Shown here piece after piece: positions 1 through 8,364 of a stretch of 64,000 bases of DNA. The notes under the pieces were generated by a model. That model was not told the origin of the DNA, ran no database searches, and was given only the letters and a program-made list of their open reading frames with translations. Both the position numbers and the translations under genes were made by a program. Every line of letters starts with the position of its first letter. Position 1 is the first letter of the stretch. Origin of the DNA: Tabrizicola flagellatus (GTDB lineage Bacteria > Pseudomonadota > Alphaproteobacteria > Rhodobacterales > Rhodobacteraceae); contig NZ_VMDU01000001.1 in assembly GCF_008271465.1 (NCBI RefSeq), positions 372,001 to 436,000 on the forward strand, given 5' to 3'.

Positions 1-50
1 CGGACCTCAACATGAATTCCCTCTCGCTCCGCGTGGGCCTCAACTTCTGA
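1..50 (+). CDS. C-terminal end of an outer-membrane beta-barrel protein (partial)
   Basis: Only the last 15 codons and the TGA are present; the gene enters from before base 1. The visible tail ends in SLSLRVGLNF. An alternating polar/hydrophobic last strand with a terminal phenylalanine is the usual C-terminal signature recognised by the BAM assembly machinery, so this is most likely a porin or OmpA/opacity-type barrel. The exact family cannot be told from so short a tail. Confidence 0.55.
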   Translation, partial: DLNMNSLSLRVGLNF

Positions 51-114
51 CCCGCCCACCTGGCGGGCGTGACTCCGCCCGCGAAATCCCTAGACTGCGC
101 CCGCACATCGTTCC

Positions 115-939
115 GTGCGCAGGCATTACGTGACCACCGACACCCTCCCCCCTTCCGGCATCGACCGCCTCCTCGCCATCATGGCCCGCCTGCGCGACCC
201 CGCCACGGGCTGCCCCTGGGACATCGAGCAGACCTTCGCCACCATCGCCCCCTACACGCTGGAAGAGGCCCACGAGGTCGCCGATGCCATCGAGCGCCAG
301 GCCTGGGACGAGCTGCGCGGCGAACTGGGCGACCTCCTGTTCCAGGTGGTCTATCACGCGCAGATGGCCGCCGAGGCCGGGCATTTCGCGTTTGACGACG
401 TGGTGGCCGCGATCTCGGACAAGATGATCGCCCGCCACCCGCATGTCTTCGGCTCCGAAAGCCGCGACAAGACCGCCGAACAGCAGACCCGCGACTGGGA
501 GGCGCAGAAGGCCCGCGAACGCGGGACCGCCCGCACGCTGGACGGCATCGCCACCGCGCTGCCCGCGCTCACCCGCGCGTTGAAACTGCAGAACCGCGCC
601 GCCCGCGTCGGCTTCGACTGGCCCTCGACCGCCGAGGTGCTGGACAAGCTGGTCGAGGAGGCCCGCGAGGTGGTCGAGGCCCGCGACCGCCTTTCCCACG
701 ACGCCCTGACCGAGGAAATCGGCGATCTCCTCTTCGTCATGGCCAACCTCGCCCGCCACCTGAAGGTGGACCCAGAGGCCGCCCTGCGCGCCGCCAACGC
801 CAAGTTCACCCGCCGCTTCGCCCGGATCGAGGACTGGCTGGCCGAAACCGGCCGCAGCCCCTCCGACAGCGATCTGGCCGAGATGGACGCGCTGTGGAAC
901 CGGGCCAAGGCCGAGGACAAGGCGCGACGCGGCGCCTGA
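115..939 (+). CDS. mazG: Nucleoside triphosphate pyrophosphohydrolase MazG
   Basis: 274 residues, close to the 263 of E. coli MazG. The enzyme hydrolyses (d)NTPs to monophosphates plus pyrophosphate and is thought to clean the nucleotide pool. The two tandem all-alpha MazG domains are visible: the first carries CPWDIEQT and the acidic helices YTLEEAHEVADA and GELGDLLFQVVYHAQ (about residues 30-90), the second KLVEEAREVVEARD and EEIGDLLFVMANLARH (about 180-220). The acidic EExxE and ELGD residues bind Mg. The start used is GTG; a second in-frame GTG five codons on is equally possible. It stands alone, followed by the iron-binding protein gene. Confidence 0.95.
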   Translation: MRRHYVTTDTLPPSGIDRLLAIMARLRDPATGCPWDIEQTFATIAPYTLEEAHEVADAIERQAWDELRGELGDLLFQVVYHAQMAAEAGHFAFDDVVAAISDKMIARHPHVFGSESRDKTAEQQTRDWEAQKARERGTARTLDGIATALPALTRALKLQNRAARVGFDWPSTAEVLDKLVEEAREVVEARDRLSHDALTEEIGDLLFVMANLARHLKVDPEAALRAANAKFTRRFARIEDWLAETGRSPSDSDLAEMDALWNRAKAEDKARRGA

Positions 940-1035
940 CCGCGCCGAGAATTGCCTACAAAATCACTCAGCCTCTTGACCCAAGTAAAAGAGTCGGATT
1001 TAACCGCCGCCATAAACCGACAAAAGGACTCAACC

Positions 1036-2034
1036 ATGTTCCGCCTTTCCACCCTTGCGCTTCTCGCCTGCTCCACCCCCCTTCTGGCGCAGGAGGTCAA
1101 CGTCTATTCCCACCGCCAGCCGGAACTGATCCAGCCGCTCGTCGATGCCTTCACCGCCGAGACCGGGATCGCGGTCAACGTGGCCTTCGTGGACAAGGGC
1201 ATGGCCGAGCGGCTCCAGGCCGAGGGCGACCGCTCACCCGCCGACCTGGTGCTGACGGTGGACATCGCCCGCCTGATCCAGATCGTCGAGGCCGGCGTGA
1301 CCCAGCCGGTGCAGTCCGAGGTGCTGGAGGCCAACATCCCCGAAGCCCTGCGCGATCCGAACGATCACTGGTTCGGCCTGACCGCCCGTGCCCGCATCGT
1401 CTATGCCGCGAAGGACCGCGTGGACCCGGCCGAGATCACCACCTACGAGGATCTCGCCTCCGAGAAATGGAAGGGCCGGATCTGCTCGCGCTCGGGGCTG
1501 AACGACTACAACATCGCGCTGCTGGGCGCCTACATCGTCCATCACGGCGAAGAGGCGGCGACGAAATGGGCCGAAGGACTGAAGGCCAACCTCGCCCGCA
1601 AGCCCGATGGCGGCGACCGTGACCAGGTCAAGGCCATTGCCGCCGGCGAATGCGACATCGCCATCGGCAATACCTACTACATCGGCCAGATGCTCGCCGA
1701 CCCCGAACAGCGCGCGGCGGCCGAGGCGGTGAACGTCACCTTCCCGACCTTCGAGAACGGCGGGGCGCACCTGAACATCTCGGGCGTGGCCATGACCAAG
1801 TCCGCCCCGAACAAGGAGAACGCGCTGAAGTTCATGGAATGGCTCTCGGGCGACGAGGCGCAGCGGATCTATGCCGAAACCAACAACGAATACCCGGTGA
1901 AACCCGGCGTGGCGCGGTCGGCGGTGGTCGCCTCCTGGGGCGAATTCACCGCGGACCCGACGCCCTTGGCCGAGATCGCCAAGGCCCGCGCGGCGGCCCT
2001 GAAGATCATGGAGACGGTGAACTTCGACGGCTGA
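1036..2034 (+). CDS. fbpA: Iron(III) ABC transporter periplasmic substrate-binding protein (FbpA/FutA type)
   Basis: 332 residues. I chose ATG 1036, preceded by AAAGGA, because the protein then begins with a signal peptide (MFRLSTLALLACSTPLLAQ, cut before EVNVYSHR). The mature part has the FbpA fold signature VYSHRQPELIQPLVDAF near the N-terminus and the tyrosine pair in IAIGNTYYIGQ that ligates ferric iron in this family. It should bind Fe3+ in the periplasm for an inner-membrane FbpBC transporter. No permease or ATPase gene is next to it, so its partners must be elsewhere. No convincing Fur or Irr box was found in the 96 bases upstream. Confidence 0.9.
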   Translation: MFRLSTLALLACSTPLLAQEVNVYSHRQPELIQPLVDAFTAETGIAVNVAFVDKGMAERLQAEGDRSPADLVLTVDIARLIQIVEAGVTQPVQSEVLEANIPEALRDPNDHWFGLTARARIVYAAKDRVDPAEITTYEDLASEKWKGRICSRSGLNDYNIALLGAYIVHHGEEAATKWAEGLKANLARKPDGGDRDQVKAIAAGECDIAIGNTYYIGQMLADPEQRAAAEAVNVTFPTFENGGAHLNISGVAMTKSAPNKENALKFMEWLSGDEAQRIYAETNNEYPVKPGVARSAVVASWGEFTADPTPLAEIAKARAAALKIMETVNFDG

Positions 2035-2048
2035 CCCGGCCCGCCTGC

Positions 2049-2081
2049 GCCCCCGGCCGGGCAGGCCGGCCGGGGGGCTTT
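2049..2081. terminator. GC-rich hairpin between convergent genes
   Basis: A near-perfect inverted repeat with a 12-13 bp G+C stem and a 5-base loop (GCAGG) is followed by TTT. It lies between the stop of the iron-binding protein gene (+) and the stop of the FkbM gene (-), and could serve as a terminator in both directions. Confidence 0.6.
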
Positions 2082-2085
2082 CCGG

Positions 2086-2796
2086 TCAGATGTAGACCTG
2101 CACCTTCGAGGCCAGTTCGGTGTCCTTGCGCACGAAGACCGCCTCGATCAGCCAGAGCACCCCGCGTTCCGGCGTGCGGTTGAGGTCCGTGATGTCGAAC
2201 AGCCGGAAACCAAGCTCGTCCATCCGGGCGAACACGATGGCGGCCGTATTGGGATAGACCCCGTTCGCAACGGTCGCCTCGATCAGCACGATCTGCGCCC
2301 CGGCGATGGTTTCGGGCCCTCCGGCCAGCACTTTAAGGTCCAGCCCCTCGGCGTCGATCTTCACCATGTCCGGCGGGCCGAACGGCGACTCGGCCATGGC
2401 GGTATCCAGTCTGCGGATCGGTATCGTTTCCTGCGGCATGCCCTGTCGGGCCGCCTCGTCCGAACTGTAAAGGAAACTGCAACTGCCAACGTCTTCATGG
2501 AACGAGAAGGCGGCAGAGCCATCGAAATCGCCAACCCCGGCATATTCGATGCGGACCCTGGGGTCCTCCGCAAGATCGACGTGCTTCTCGGCCAGGCGGG
2601 TCTGCGGCTCGAACATCGTCACCTTCGTCTCGGGAAAGACGCGCAGAACTGCGCGGGTCCAGTGGCCGTAGTTGCCGCCGATGTCCACGATGTGCCGGGG
2701 CCGGAACCCCTGGCTTGCCAGAAGCCGGCACAGCACCTCGGTCGGGTTCGGCTCATTCTTCCCCTGTTTCCCTTTCAGCCGCTTGAACCACCGCAT
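2086..2796 (-). CDS. FkbM family SAM-dependent methyltransferase
   Basis: 236 residues. A class I methyltransferase fold is visible: motif I HIVDIGGNYGHWTRA (about residues 35-50) binds S-adenosylmethionine, followed by the acidic motif TMFEPQ at the end of strand 2, and MVKIDAEGLDLKVLAG (about 150-165), which is the FkbM-family signature. These enzymes usually O-methylate sugars or polyketides. No glycan or polyketide genes lie nearby, so the substrate cannot be inferred. It is convergent with the iron-binding gene and divergent from the hydroxylase gene. Confidence 0.85.
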   Translation of the reverse strand: MRWFKRLKGKQGKNEPNPTEVLCRLLASQGFRPRHIVDIGGNYGHWTRAVLRVFPETKVTMFEPQTRLAEKHVDLAEDPRVRIEYAGVGDFDGSAAFSFHEDVGSCSFLYSSDEAARQGMPQETIPIRRLDTAMAESPFGPPDMVKIDAEGLDLKVLAGGPETIAGAQIVLIEATVANGVYPNTAAIVFARMDELGFRLFDITDLNRTPERGVLWLIEAVFVRKDTELASKVQVYI

Positions 2797-3061
2797 CGTC
2801 TGTTCCCTGCTACCGCTTCTCGCCGCGTGTCATGCGCACGACGCCCGATACTAGTCGGCCGGGTCCGGCTTGCACAAGCCAACCTGCTGCCGGCAGGGCG
2901 GATCCGCCTGCGCCCTTCCGCAGGAGCAGCAATGTGTTGCCTTCAGGTCCCGGCGCCGCGCCTTTGTGGTGCCGCTCCGCCCCAACGCCGCAACCCGACT
3001 TGTCCCTGGTGGCTGATGCCCGTAACCTGTTCGCATCGTTCAAGAGGGACACCGCAGCAAG

Positions 3062-4153
3062 ATGGACATCCTGGCCGGCTACTCTGTCGAGGACGTGCTT
3101 CCCGGCTACGTCATCAGTTTTCTGGTAAACCTGCGGGAGACGATCCTCGCTCCGCTCTTTGCCGACAACCGGCTCTACTATCTCTATATCCTGTCAAGCC
3201 TGGCCTTCGCCTATGTGGTCTACCGCAGGCTGCGCAAGGCGGGCTCGGACGAGGCGAAAAGCTTCCGCAGCTTCCTCTTTCCCAAGCGGGTCTGGAGCCA
3301 TCCCTCCGCCTGGCTGGACCTGCGCTACTACTTCTTCCACCACATCACGGGCTTCTTCGTGGCCACCTTCATCGGCTCGATGGCGGCCGGTTCGGTCGTG
3401 GCCATGATTGTTGGCCTCGACGCGGTGTCCGCCTCGTCGCAGGTCCGGACGCTGACCGGCTGGGAAGGCTTCGGCATCACCATGGCCTTCATGATCGTCG
3501 GCCTCGTCGTGGCCGACTTCACGGCCTTCTACATGCACTATCTCCAGCACAAGATCCCGGTCCTGTGGCAGTTCCACAAGGTCCACCACAGCGCCGAGGT
3601 GATGCATCCCATCTCTAACTTCCGGGAACATCCGGTCGACAACTTCGCCTATTCGCTGACCATCGGCATCACCTACGGGCTGCTTGTCGCGCTGACCGCG
3701 AAATGGCTGGGCTATGTGCCCGACATGATCTGGCTCCTCGGCGCGCCGGTGTTCATGTTCCTTTTCAACTTCATGGGCTACAACCTGCGCCATTCGCACG
3801 TCTGGCTGCGCTGGCCCGGCCGGTGGTCGATGGTCTTCCCCTCGCCCGCGCATCACCAGGTCCACCACAGCTGCCACCCGGACCATCTGGACAAGAACTT
3901 CGCCTTCATCCTGCCGCTCTGGGACGTGCTGTTCGGCACCTATGTGATGCCGGAGGACAATCGCGACGTGAAGTTCGGCGTGACCGAGAAGGATCGCGGC
4001 GGCGAGCTGAACAGCTGCCTGCGGCTTTACTTCCTGCCCTTCCGCGATGCGTGGCGGGTGCTGAGAAAAGGCAAGGCAAAGCCCGCCCCGGCCGCCCGCG
4101 GTTCGGAGACTGCGATCGCAGAGCTATCAGATCGGGTGCCGCGACAAGGCTGA
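3062..4153 (+). CDS. Membrane sterol desaturase / fatty acid hydroxylase family protein
   Basis: 363 residues with several hydrophobic segments (about residues 30-50, 85-110, 135-160, 200-250). The three histidine clusters of the integral-membrane di-iron oxygenase superfamily are present in order: HYLQH (about 160), HKVHHS (about 173) and HHQVHHS (about 262), plus RHSH. These ligate two irons and carry out O2-dependent hydroxylation or desaturation of lipids. The C-terminal 40 residues are basic and Ala/Pro rich, probably cytoplasmic. It is monocistronic. Whether the substrate is a fatty acid, a hopanoid/sterol or a carotenoid cannot be decided. Confidence 0.88.
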   Translation: MDILAGYSVEDVLPGYVISFLVNLRETILAPLFADNRLYYLYILSSLAFAYVVYRRLRKAGSDEAKSFRSFLFPKRVWSHPSAWLDLRYYFFHHITGFFVATFIGSMAAGSVVAMIVGLDAVSASSQVRTLTGWEGFGITMAFMIVGLVVADFTAFYMHYLQHKIPVLWQFHKVHHSAEVMHPISNFREHPVDNFAYSLTIGITYGLLVALTAKWLGYVPDMIWLLGAPVFMFLFNFMGYNLRHSHVWLRWPGRWSMVFPSPAHHQVHHSCHPDHLDKNFAFILPLWDVLFGTYVMPEDNRDVKFGVTEKDRGGELNSCLRLYFLPFRDAWRVLRKGKAKPAPAARGSETAIAELSDRVPRQG

Positions 4154-4452
4154 TCCCGGCCGGCCTGGTCCGTGCCTGCCTAGGCGCCCCGCAGAGGTCT
4201 GACATTCTGCGCGTCAGATGGCGGTCGAGTTCGACCGTCTAGGCCGTCGGCTGTGCCCGACGCGGGACAGCCACAGTGCGCTTCCGGAAAAACGCGCTGC
4301 CTTCAGTGGACCGCACCAACCGCGCCCGTCATGCCCGACCTCGCCAGCGCCTTCCGGGCCTTGCAGACCACCCGATCACCGGACCCGGCGCGGACGCGAC
4401 GTCGTAGCCCGCCTCCCGAAAAGGCCAGCCGTCGCTCCTTCGGCCCGCGCGC
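4154..4452. other. Intergenic region, no gene recognised
   Basis: These 299 bases lie between the convergent ends of the hydroxylase gene and the Asp-box protein gene. The base composition is as GC-rich as coding DNA, and a short reading frame on the minus strand gives a few plausible residues before stopping, so a decayed gene remnant is possible. I see no family motif, hairpin terminator or repeat that I can defend. Confidence 0.3.
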
Positions 4453-5481
4453 CTATCCCATGAACTCCACCGACAACACTGTCGGCAGATGCCGCGCCAG
4501 CTCCTGCCAGCTCTCGCCCTCGTCTTCCGACAGGAAAACCGACCCGGAATTGGTCCCGAAGGCAAGTCCTTCGGAGCTGGCCGCCATCCCCTGCCGCAGC
4601 ACCGTGAAGAAGCAATCCCGCTCCGGCAGTCCCTGCCCCTTGCCAGCCCAGGTCTCGCCCCCATCCTCGGTCTTCCAGACCAGCGCCCGCCCGTCCACCG
4701 GATACCGCCCCTGGCTGTCGCCATTCAGCGGGAAGACCCAGGCCGTCCCCGGCTTCGCCGGATGCGCCGCCACCGGGAAGCCGAAGGTCGAGGGCAGCCC
4801 CTCCGTCACCTCCTCCCAGACCGCGCCGCCGTCACGGCTGCGATAGACCCCCTGGTGGTTCTGCATGTAGATCAGCCCCTCCGCCGCCCCGAAGGCCAGG
4901 TTGTGGACGCAGGAAAAGATCTCGTCCTCCTTGCGGAACTCCACCCCGTCGCCCCAGTCGCGCGGCAAGGCACCCGCCGGCCCGGCCCGGTTCCCCCGAC
5001 GGTTCCGCTGCTGCCAGCTCTGCCCGCCGTCCCGGCTCTCGAACACCCCCGCGGCCGAGATGCCCACCCAGATCCCGCCCTTCTGATCGGAAAGGATCGT
5101 GTGCAAGGTCAGCCCCGCCGCTCCCGGCATCCACTGGTCCGCCCCCGGCTGATCCGTCAGCGCCTCCAGCCGGGCCCAGGTTGCGCCCCCGTCGCGGCTC
5201 TCGAACAGATAGGCCGGCTTCGACCCCGCCAGCACCCGGTCCCGGTCGAAACACAGCGACCAGAGCTGCTCCGCCCCCTCGAACGGCCCCTTCGACACCG
5301 CCCATTCGCCACCCTGTCGCCGCCAGACCCCGGCGCCATGCCAGCCGCTGCCCCCGGCCGCGAGGATCTCGCCGCCGCGACCTATGGCATGGTTGATCGG
5401 CCAGCCCTCGCAGAACGGACCCTCGACCCGCTCGCCGTCCAGCACGAACAGCCCCTTCGTCGTCCCGACCAGTATCTCCAT
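4453..5481 (-). CDS. Asp-box (BNR/YVTN-like) beta-propeller protein
   Basis: 342 residues from ATG 5481 (MEILVGTTKGLFVLDG). The reading frame stays open upstream, but that stretch is low-complexity and not protein-like. Five Asp-box motifs (SxDxGxxW) are spread along the chain: SRDGGATW, SRDGGQSW, SRDGGAVW, TEDGGETW and SEDEGESW. They mark the blades of a propeller as in sialidases and photosystem-II assembly proteins. There is no signal peptide and no sialidase Arg triad or FRIP motif, so sialidase activity should not be assumed. It is divergent from the nucleoside hydrolase. The role is unknown. Confidence 0.8.
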   Translation of the reverse strand: MEILVGTTKGLFVLDGERVEGPFCEGWPINHAIGRGGEILAAGGSGWHGAGVWRRQGGEWAVSKGPFEGAEQLWSLCFDRDRVLAGSKPAYLFESRDGGATWARLEALTDQPGADQWMPGAAGLTLHTILSDQKGGIWVGISAAGVFESRDGGQSWQQRNRRGNRAGPAGALPRDWGDGVEFRKEDEIFSCVHNLAFGAAEGLIYMQNHQGVYRSRDGGAVWEEVTEGLPSTFGFPVAAHPAKPGTAWVFPLNGDSQGRYPVDGRALVWKTEDGGETWAGKGQGLPERDCFFTVLRQGMAASSEGLAFGTNSGSVFLSEDEGESWQELARHLPTVLSVEFMG

Positions 5482-5605
5482 CGCCAGCCTCCTCTCCCGC
5501 CCCCGCAGCCTACACCCGCACCGCCACAGCGCAGCGCGAAATTTCCTGACCATCTGGACAAATTTTTCGCCATGCCGCTTACTGCCCGCGCCAAAGGAGC
5601 CGCCC

Positions 5606-6538
5606 ATGACCCGCAAGATCATCATCGACACCGACCCCGGCCAGGACGACGCCGTCGCCATCCTGCTCGCCCTCGCCTCGCCCGAGCTCGAGGTCCTGGG
5701 CATCACCGCCGTCGCCGGGAACGTGCCGCTGCCGCTTACGCAGAAGAACGCCCGCATCGTGGTCGAACTGGCCGGACGCCAGATCCCCGTCTATGCCGGC
5801 TGCGACCGGCCCCTGAAGCGCAAGCTCGTCACCGCCGAATATGTCCACGGCAAGACCGGCCTCGACGGCATCCCGCTGCCCGAGCCCACGCATCCCCTGC
5901 AAGACCAGCACGCCGTCGATTTCCTCATCGACACGCTGCGCGCGCATGCCCCCGGCACCGTCACCCTCTGCCCCCTCGGCCCGCTGACCAACATCGCCAC
6001 CGCCTTCCAGCGCGCCCCCGACATCATCCCCCGCGTGGCCGAGATCGTCCTGATGGGCGGCGGCTGTTTCGAGGGCGGCAACGTCACCCCCGCGGCCGAG
6101 TTCAACATCTACGTCGACCCGGAAGCCGCTGAAATCGTGTTCAAATCCGGCGTTCCCCTTGTGGTCATGCCCTTGGACGTCACCCACAAGGCCCTGACCT
6201 CGCGGGCGTGGGTCGAACAGATGCGCGCCCTCGGCACGCCCGTCGGCCAGGCCGTCGCCTCCTGGACCGACTTCTTCGAACGCTTCGACACCGCCAAATA
6301 CGGCTCCGAAGGCGCCCCCCTGCACGACCCCTGCGTGATCGCCTACCTCCTGGAGCCCGCCCTCTTCCACGGCCGCCACATCAACGTGGAGATCGAGACG
6401 GGCTCCGAGCTCACCCTCGGCATGACCGTCGCCGACTGGTGGCGCGTGACCGGGCGCGAGCCCAACGCGATGTTCATGGGCTCCGTCGACCGGGAGGGGT
6501 TCTACCGGCTTTTGACGGAGCGGTTGGGGAGGTTGTGA
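5606..6538 (+). CDS. Inosine-uridine preferring nucleoside hydrolase family protein
   Basis: 310 residues from ATG 5606, with AAAGGAG upstream. The hallmark DTDPGQDDA near the N-terminus (residues 7-15) chelates the catalytic Ca2+. Other family features are NVPLPLTQKNA, LGPLTNIA, the conserved loop VLMGGGCFEGGNVTPAAEFNIYVDPEA and HDPCVIAYLL near the C-terminus. It cleaves the N-glycosidic bond of ribonucleosides to give base and ribose for salvage. The specificity (pyrimidine, purine or both) is not readable. It is a single gene facing away from the Asp-box gene. Confidence 0.93.
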   Translation: MTRKIIIDTDPGQDDAVAILLALASPELEVLGITAVAGNVPLPLTQKNARIVVELAGRQIPVYAGCDRPLKRKLVTAEYVHGKTGLDGIPLPEPTHPLQDQHAVDFLIDTLRAHAPGTVTLCPLGPLTNIATAFQRAPDIIPRVAEIVLMGGGCFEGGNVTPAAEFNIYVDPEAAEIVFKSGVPLVVMPLDVTHKALTSRAWVEQMRALGTPVGQAVASWTDFFERFDTAKYGSEGAPLHDPCVIAYLLEPALFHGRHINVEIETGSELTLGMTVADWWRVTGREPNAMFMGSVDREGFYRLLTERLGRL

Positions 6539-6621
6539 GGTGGAAGAATTCTCCGAGTTATTAAGTCATTTACGCGTCCCCACATTCGCTTATCGAACCC
6601 ATGCACTGATAACACCAGCAA

Positions 6622-6719
6622 GCGTAGGGTGGGGTTCCACCCCACCATATTCGACCAGAAAGACCCGAGTCTGCGGGGGCAGACCGTCGCAAACGGTGGG
6701 GTAAAACCCCACCCTACGC
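6622..6719. repeat. REP-like element: two inverted arms, each a small hairpin
   Basis: The arms at 6622-6646 and 6695-6719 are reverse complements over 25 bases with two mismatches. Each arm is itself a perfect 8-bp hairpin: GGTGGGGT/ACCCCACC with a 3-base loop (6628-6646 and 6695-6713), flanked outside by GCGTA. This is the architecture of paired REP sequences (BIMEs). The core resembles the TAGGGTGGG-type REP families known from several proteobacteria. It lies between the convergent ends of the nucleoside hydrolase and the PhoR-like kinase. No REP-associated transposase is in the window. Confidence 0.75.
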
Positions 6720-6791
6720 ACATTAACCACCCCCTTAACAGACCCCTAACGCCCACGCGCAACCCATTGCGTTCAAAGCATAATCCGAAGA

Positions 6792-6806
6792 TGTCCACCG
6801 TGGACA
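6792..6806. repeat. 15-bp palindrome TGTCCAC-C-GTGGACA
   Basis: A perfect palindrome with a single central base, located between the REP-like element and the stop codon of the PhoR-like kinase. The same motif occurs perfectly at 32631, with one mismatch at 28651 and with two at 13843; all four are intergenic. Confidence 0.6.
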
Positions 6807-6831
6807 GCCGGAGCCCCTTGCGGCCCCCACC

Positions 6832-7848
6832 TCACCCCAGCGGCAGGACGACCGAGAACCGGCTCCCCTCGCCCACCACGCTCTCCACCCGCAACCAGCC
6901 CCGGTGCCGGCTCACGATGTGCTTCACGATGGCCAGCCCCAGCCCCGTCCCCCCCATCTCGCGCGAGCGGTGGGTGTCCACCCGGTAGAACCGCTCGGTC
7001 AGCCGCGGCAGGTGGACCGGGTCGATCCCCTCGCCCTCGTCCGCCACCTCCACCCGCACCGCCGGCCCCCGGACTGTCTCCTCCGGGGTGAGCGTCACCC
7101 GCACCACCTGCCCCGCGCGCCCATACTTGAGCGCGTTCTCGACCAGGTTCGTGAAGACCTGCACCAGCTGGTCGCGATCCCCCGGCACCGTCACCGGGTC
7201 CCCCACCAGCTCCACCCGGTCCCCCGTCTTCTCCGCCACCCCGCGCAGGGACGAGATCACGCCCTCCAGCAGCGGCTTGAGCGCCACCGGCTCGCGTGGG
7301 CGCACCCGTTCCTCGGCCTCGACCCGGGACAGCTGCAACAGGTCGCGCACCAGCCGGTTCATCCGGCCCGCCTCGGCCTCCATGATGCCCAGGAACACCT
7401 CCCGCGCCTTGGGGTCGTCCTTCGCGGCATGTTTCAGCGTCTCGATGAAGCCCATCAGCGCGGTCAGCGGCGTGCGCAGTTCGTGGCTGACGTTCGCGAC
7501 GAAATCCCGCCGCATCTCGCCGGCCTTTTCCTCCTCGGTCACGTCGCGGAACACGCATAGCACCAGCCCCTCGCGCAATGAAGACACGGTGACCTGGAAC
7601 ACCTGCTCCTGCCCCTCGCGGCGCAGCGACATCCGCGCCTCCTGCGGCGGGGTCTCCGGCCCGACCCGGCCGATCGCCTCCAGCACCCCCGGCGCGCGCA
7701 CGGCGATCGCAGGATGCCGACCCACGATCCCCTCGCCCAGAAGCGCCAGGGCCTGGGCGTTGCAGGCCTGCACCCGCTCGCCATCGCTGATCAGCATCGC
7801 CGGCAGGGGCAAGCCGGCCAGAAGCCTCGAGATCTCGACCTCGGTCAT
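6832..7848 (-). CDS. PhoR-like sensor histidine kinase lacking transmembrane segments
   Basis: 338 residues. The order is an N-terminal PAS-like domain (about 1-100), the HisKA box DFVANVSHELRTPLTALMGF (about 113-132, phospho-acceptor His), and a HATPase domain with NLVENALKYG, DEGEGID, RFYRVDTHRSREMGGTGLGLAIVKHI. The DHp sequence is closest to PhoR, which phosphorylates PhoB under phosphate limitation. There is no hydrophobic segment, so the kinase is probably cytosolic. No response regulator or pst transporter genes are adjacent, making it an orphan; the phosphate role is inferred from sequence type only. Confidence 0.85.
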   Translation of the reverse strand: MTEVEISRLLAGLPLPAMLISDGERVQACNAQALALLGEGIVGRHPAIAVRAPGVLEAIGRVGPETPPQEARMSLRREGQEQVFQVTVSSLREGLVLCVFRDVTEEEKAGEMRRDFVANVSHELRTPLTALMGFIETLKHAAKDDPKAREVFLGIMEAEAGRMNRLVRDLLQLSRVEAEERVRPREPVALKPLLEGVISSLRGVAEKTGDRVELVGDPVTVPGDRDQLVQVFTNLVENALKYGRAGQVVRVTLTPEETVRGPAVRVEVADEGEGIDPVHLPRLTERFYRVDTHRSREMGGTGLGLAIVKHIVSRHRGWLRVESVVGEGSRFSVVLPLG

Positions 7849-7903
7849 GCGCGCATCTCTCCACCCCTGCGTGTATTGCGACCCTTGTCATGCGCAGGAA
7901 TAC

Positions 7904-7925
7904 CAGTAAATTCCCGGCAGTAAAT
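7904..7925. promoter_or_regulatory. Direct repeat CAGTAAAT x2 in a divergent promoter region
   Basis: Two identical 8-mers, CAGTAAAT at 7904-7911 and 7918-7925, are spaced 14 bases start to start between the PhoR-like kinase (-) and the 109-residue protein (+). The spacing does not fit a Pho box, which has an 11-base period. It may be a regulator site, but no regulator can be named. Confidence 0.3.
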
Positions 7926-8028
7926 GTAACGCGGTGCGGAACCGGCCCTTGTCCGGAACAGGGGTCGTCCCCGGCGAAAGTCCTTCTGTCTGACGATTTG
8001 GCGGCGCTCACTAGGAGATTGGGGAGTA

Positions 8029-8358
8029 ATGTCGCAAAAGCTCAGGTGCCTGGTGATCGGGATTCCGGAAGCGAGAGCGGCCGAGGGCAGCCTGCGTCCG
8101 GAGGAGTTCGCCTCGATACCCTTGGACGAACTGGACGGCTACCTGCCCTTTCCGGCCGCGCTGGAACTGGTCGTTGCCCCGCTGTTCTGCAACACGTTCG
8201 ACGCGCTGGAGATCATCGAACGGCTGGGGGCGCAGGATTACCGCAAGACCTTGCGTGTGGTGGCGCCGAAACTGCCCAACCGACAGATCGTGCTGCGCGA
8301 ACTGCGCAGCCATGCGGCCCGGCAGGGCATCACCATCGAACTGGTCGAGGAAGGCTGA
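8029..8358 (+). CDS. Conserved hypothetical protein, 109 residues
   Basis: A soluble 12-kDa protein without signal peptide or membrane segment. The sequence alternates predicted strands and helices: LRCLVIGIPE at the N-terminus, LELVVAPLFCNTFDALEIIERL in the middle and TLRVVAPKLPNRQIVLREL near the end. This gives a receiver-like or Rossmann-like alpha/beta pattern, but without the conserved Asp/Lys of response regulators. It is divergent from the PhoR-like kinase and convergent with the carbonic anhydrase. I do not recognise a named family; the function is unknown. Confidence 0.75.
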   Translation: MSQKLRCLVIGIPEARAAEGSLRPEEFASIPLDELDGYLPFPAALELVVAPLFCNTFDALEIIERLGAQDYRKTLRVVAPKLPNRQIVLRELRSHAARQGITIELVEEG

Positions 8359-8364
8359 GGCGGA

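Noticed and set aside
950-1035. Fur or Irr box before the iron-binding protein gene
   Set aside because: TTGACC and AT-rich bases are present, but no sufficiently symmetric or consensus-like box could be defended.
4453-5481. Calling the Asp-box protein a sialidase
   Set aside because: Asp boxes occur in many propellers; the catalytic Arg triad, FRIP motif and signal peptide are not seen.
6720-6740. Second CtrA box (TTAACC...TTAACAG)
   Set aside because: The spacing between the TTAA halves is eight, not seven, bases, and no promoter faces it.
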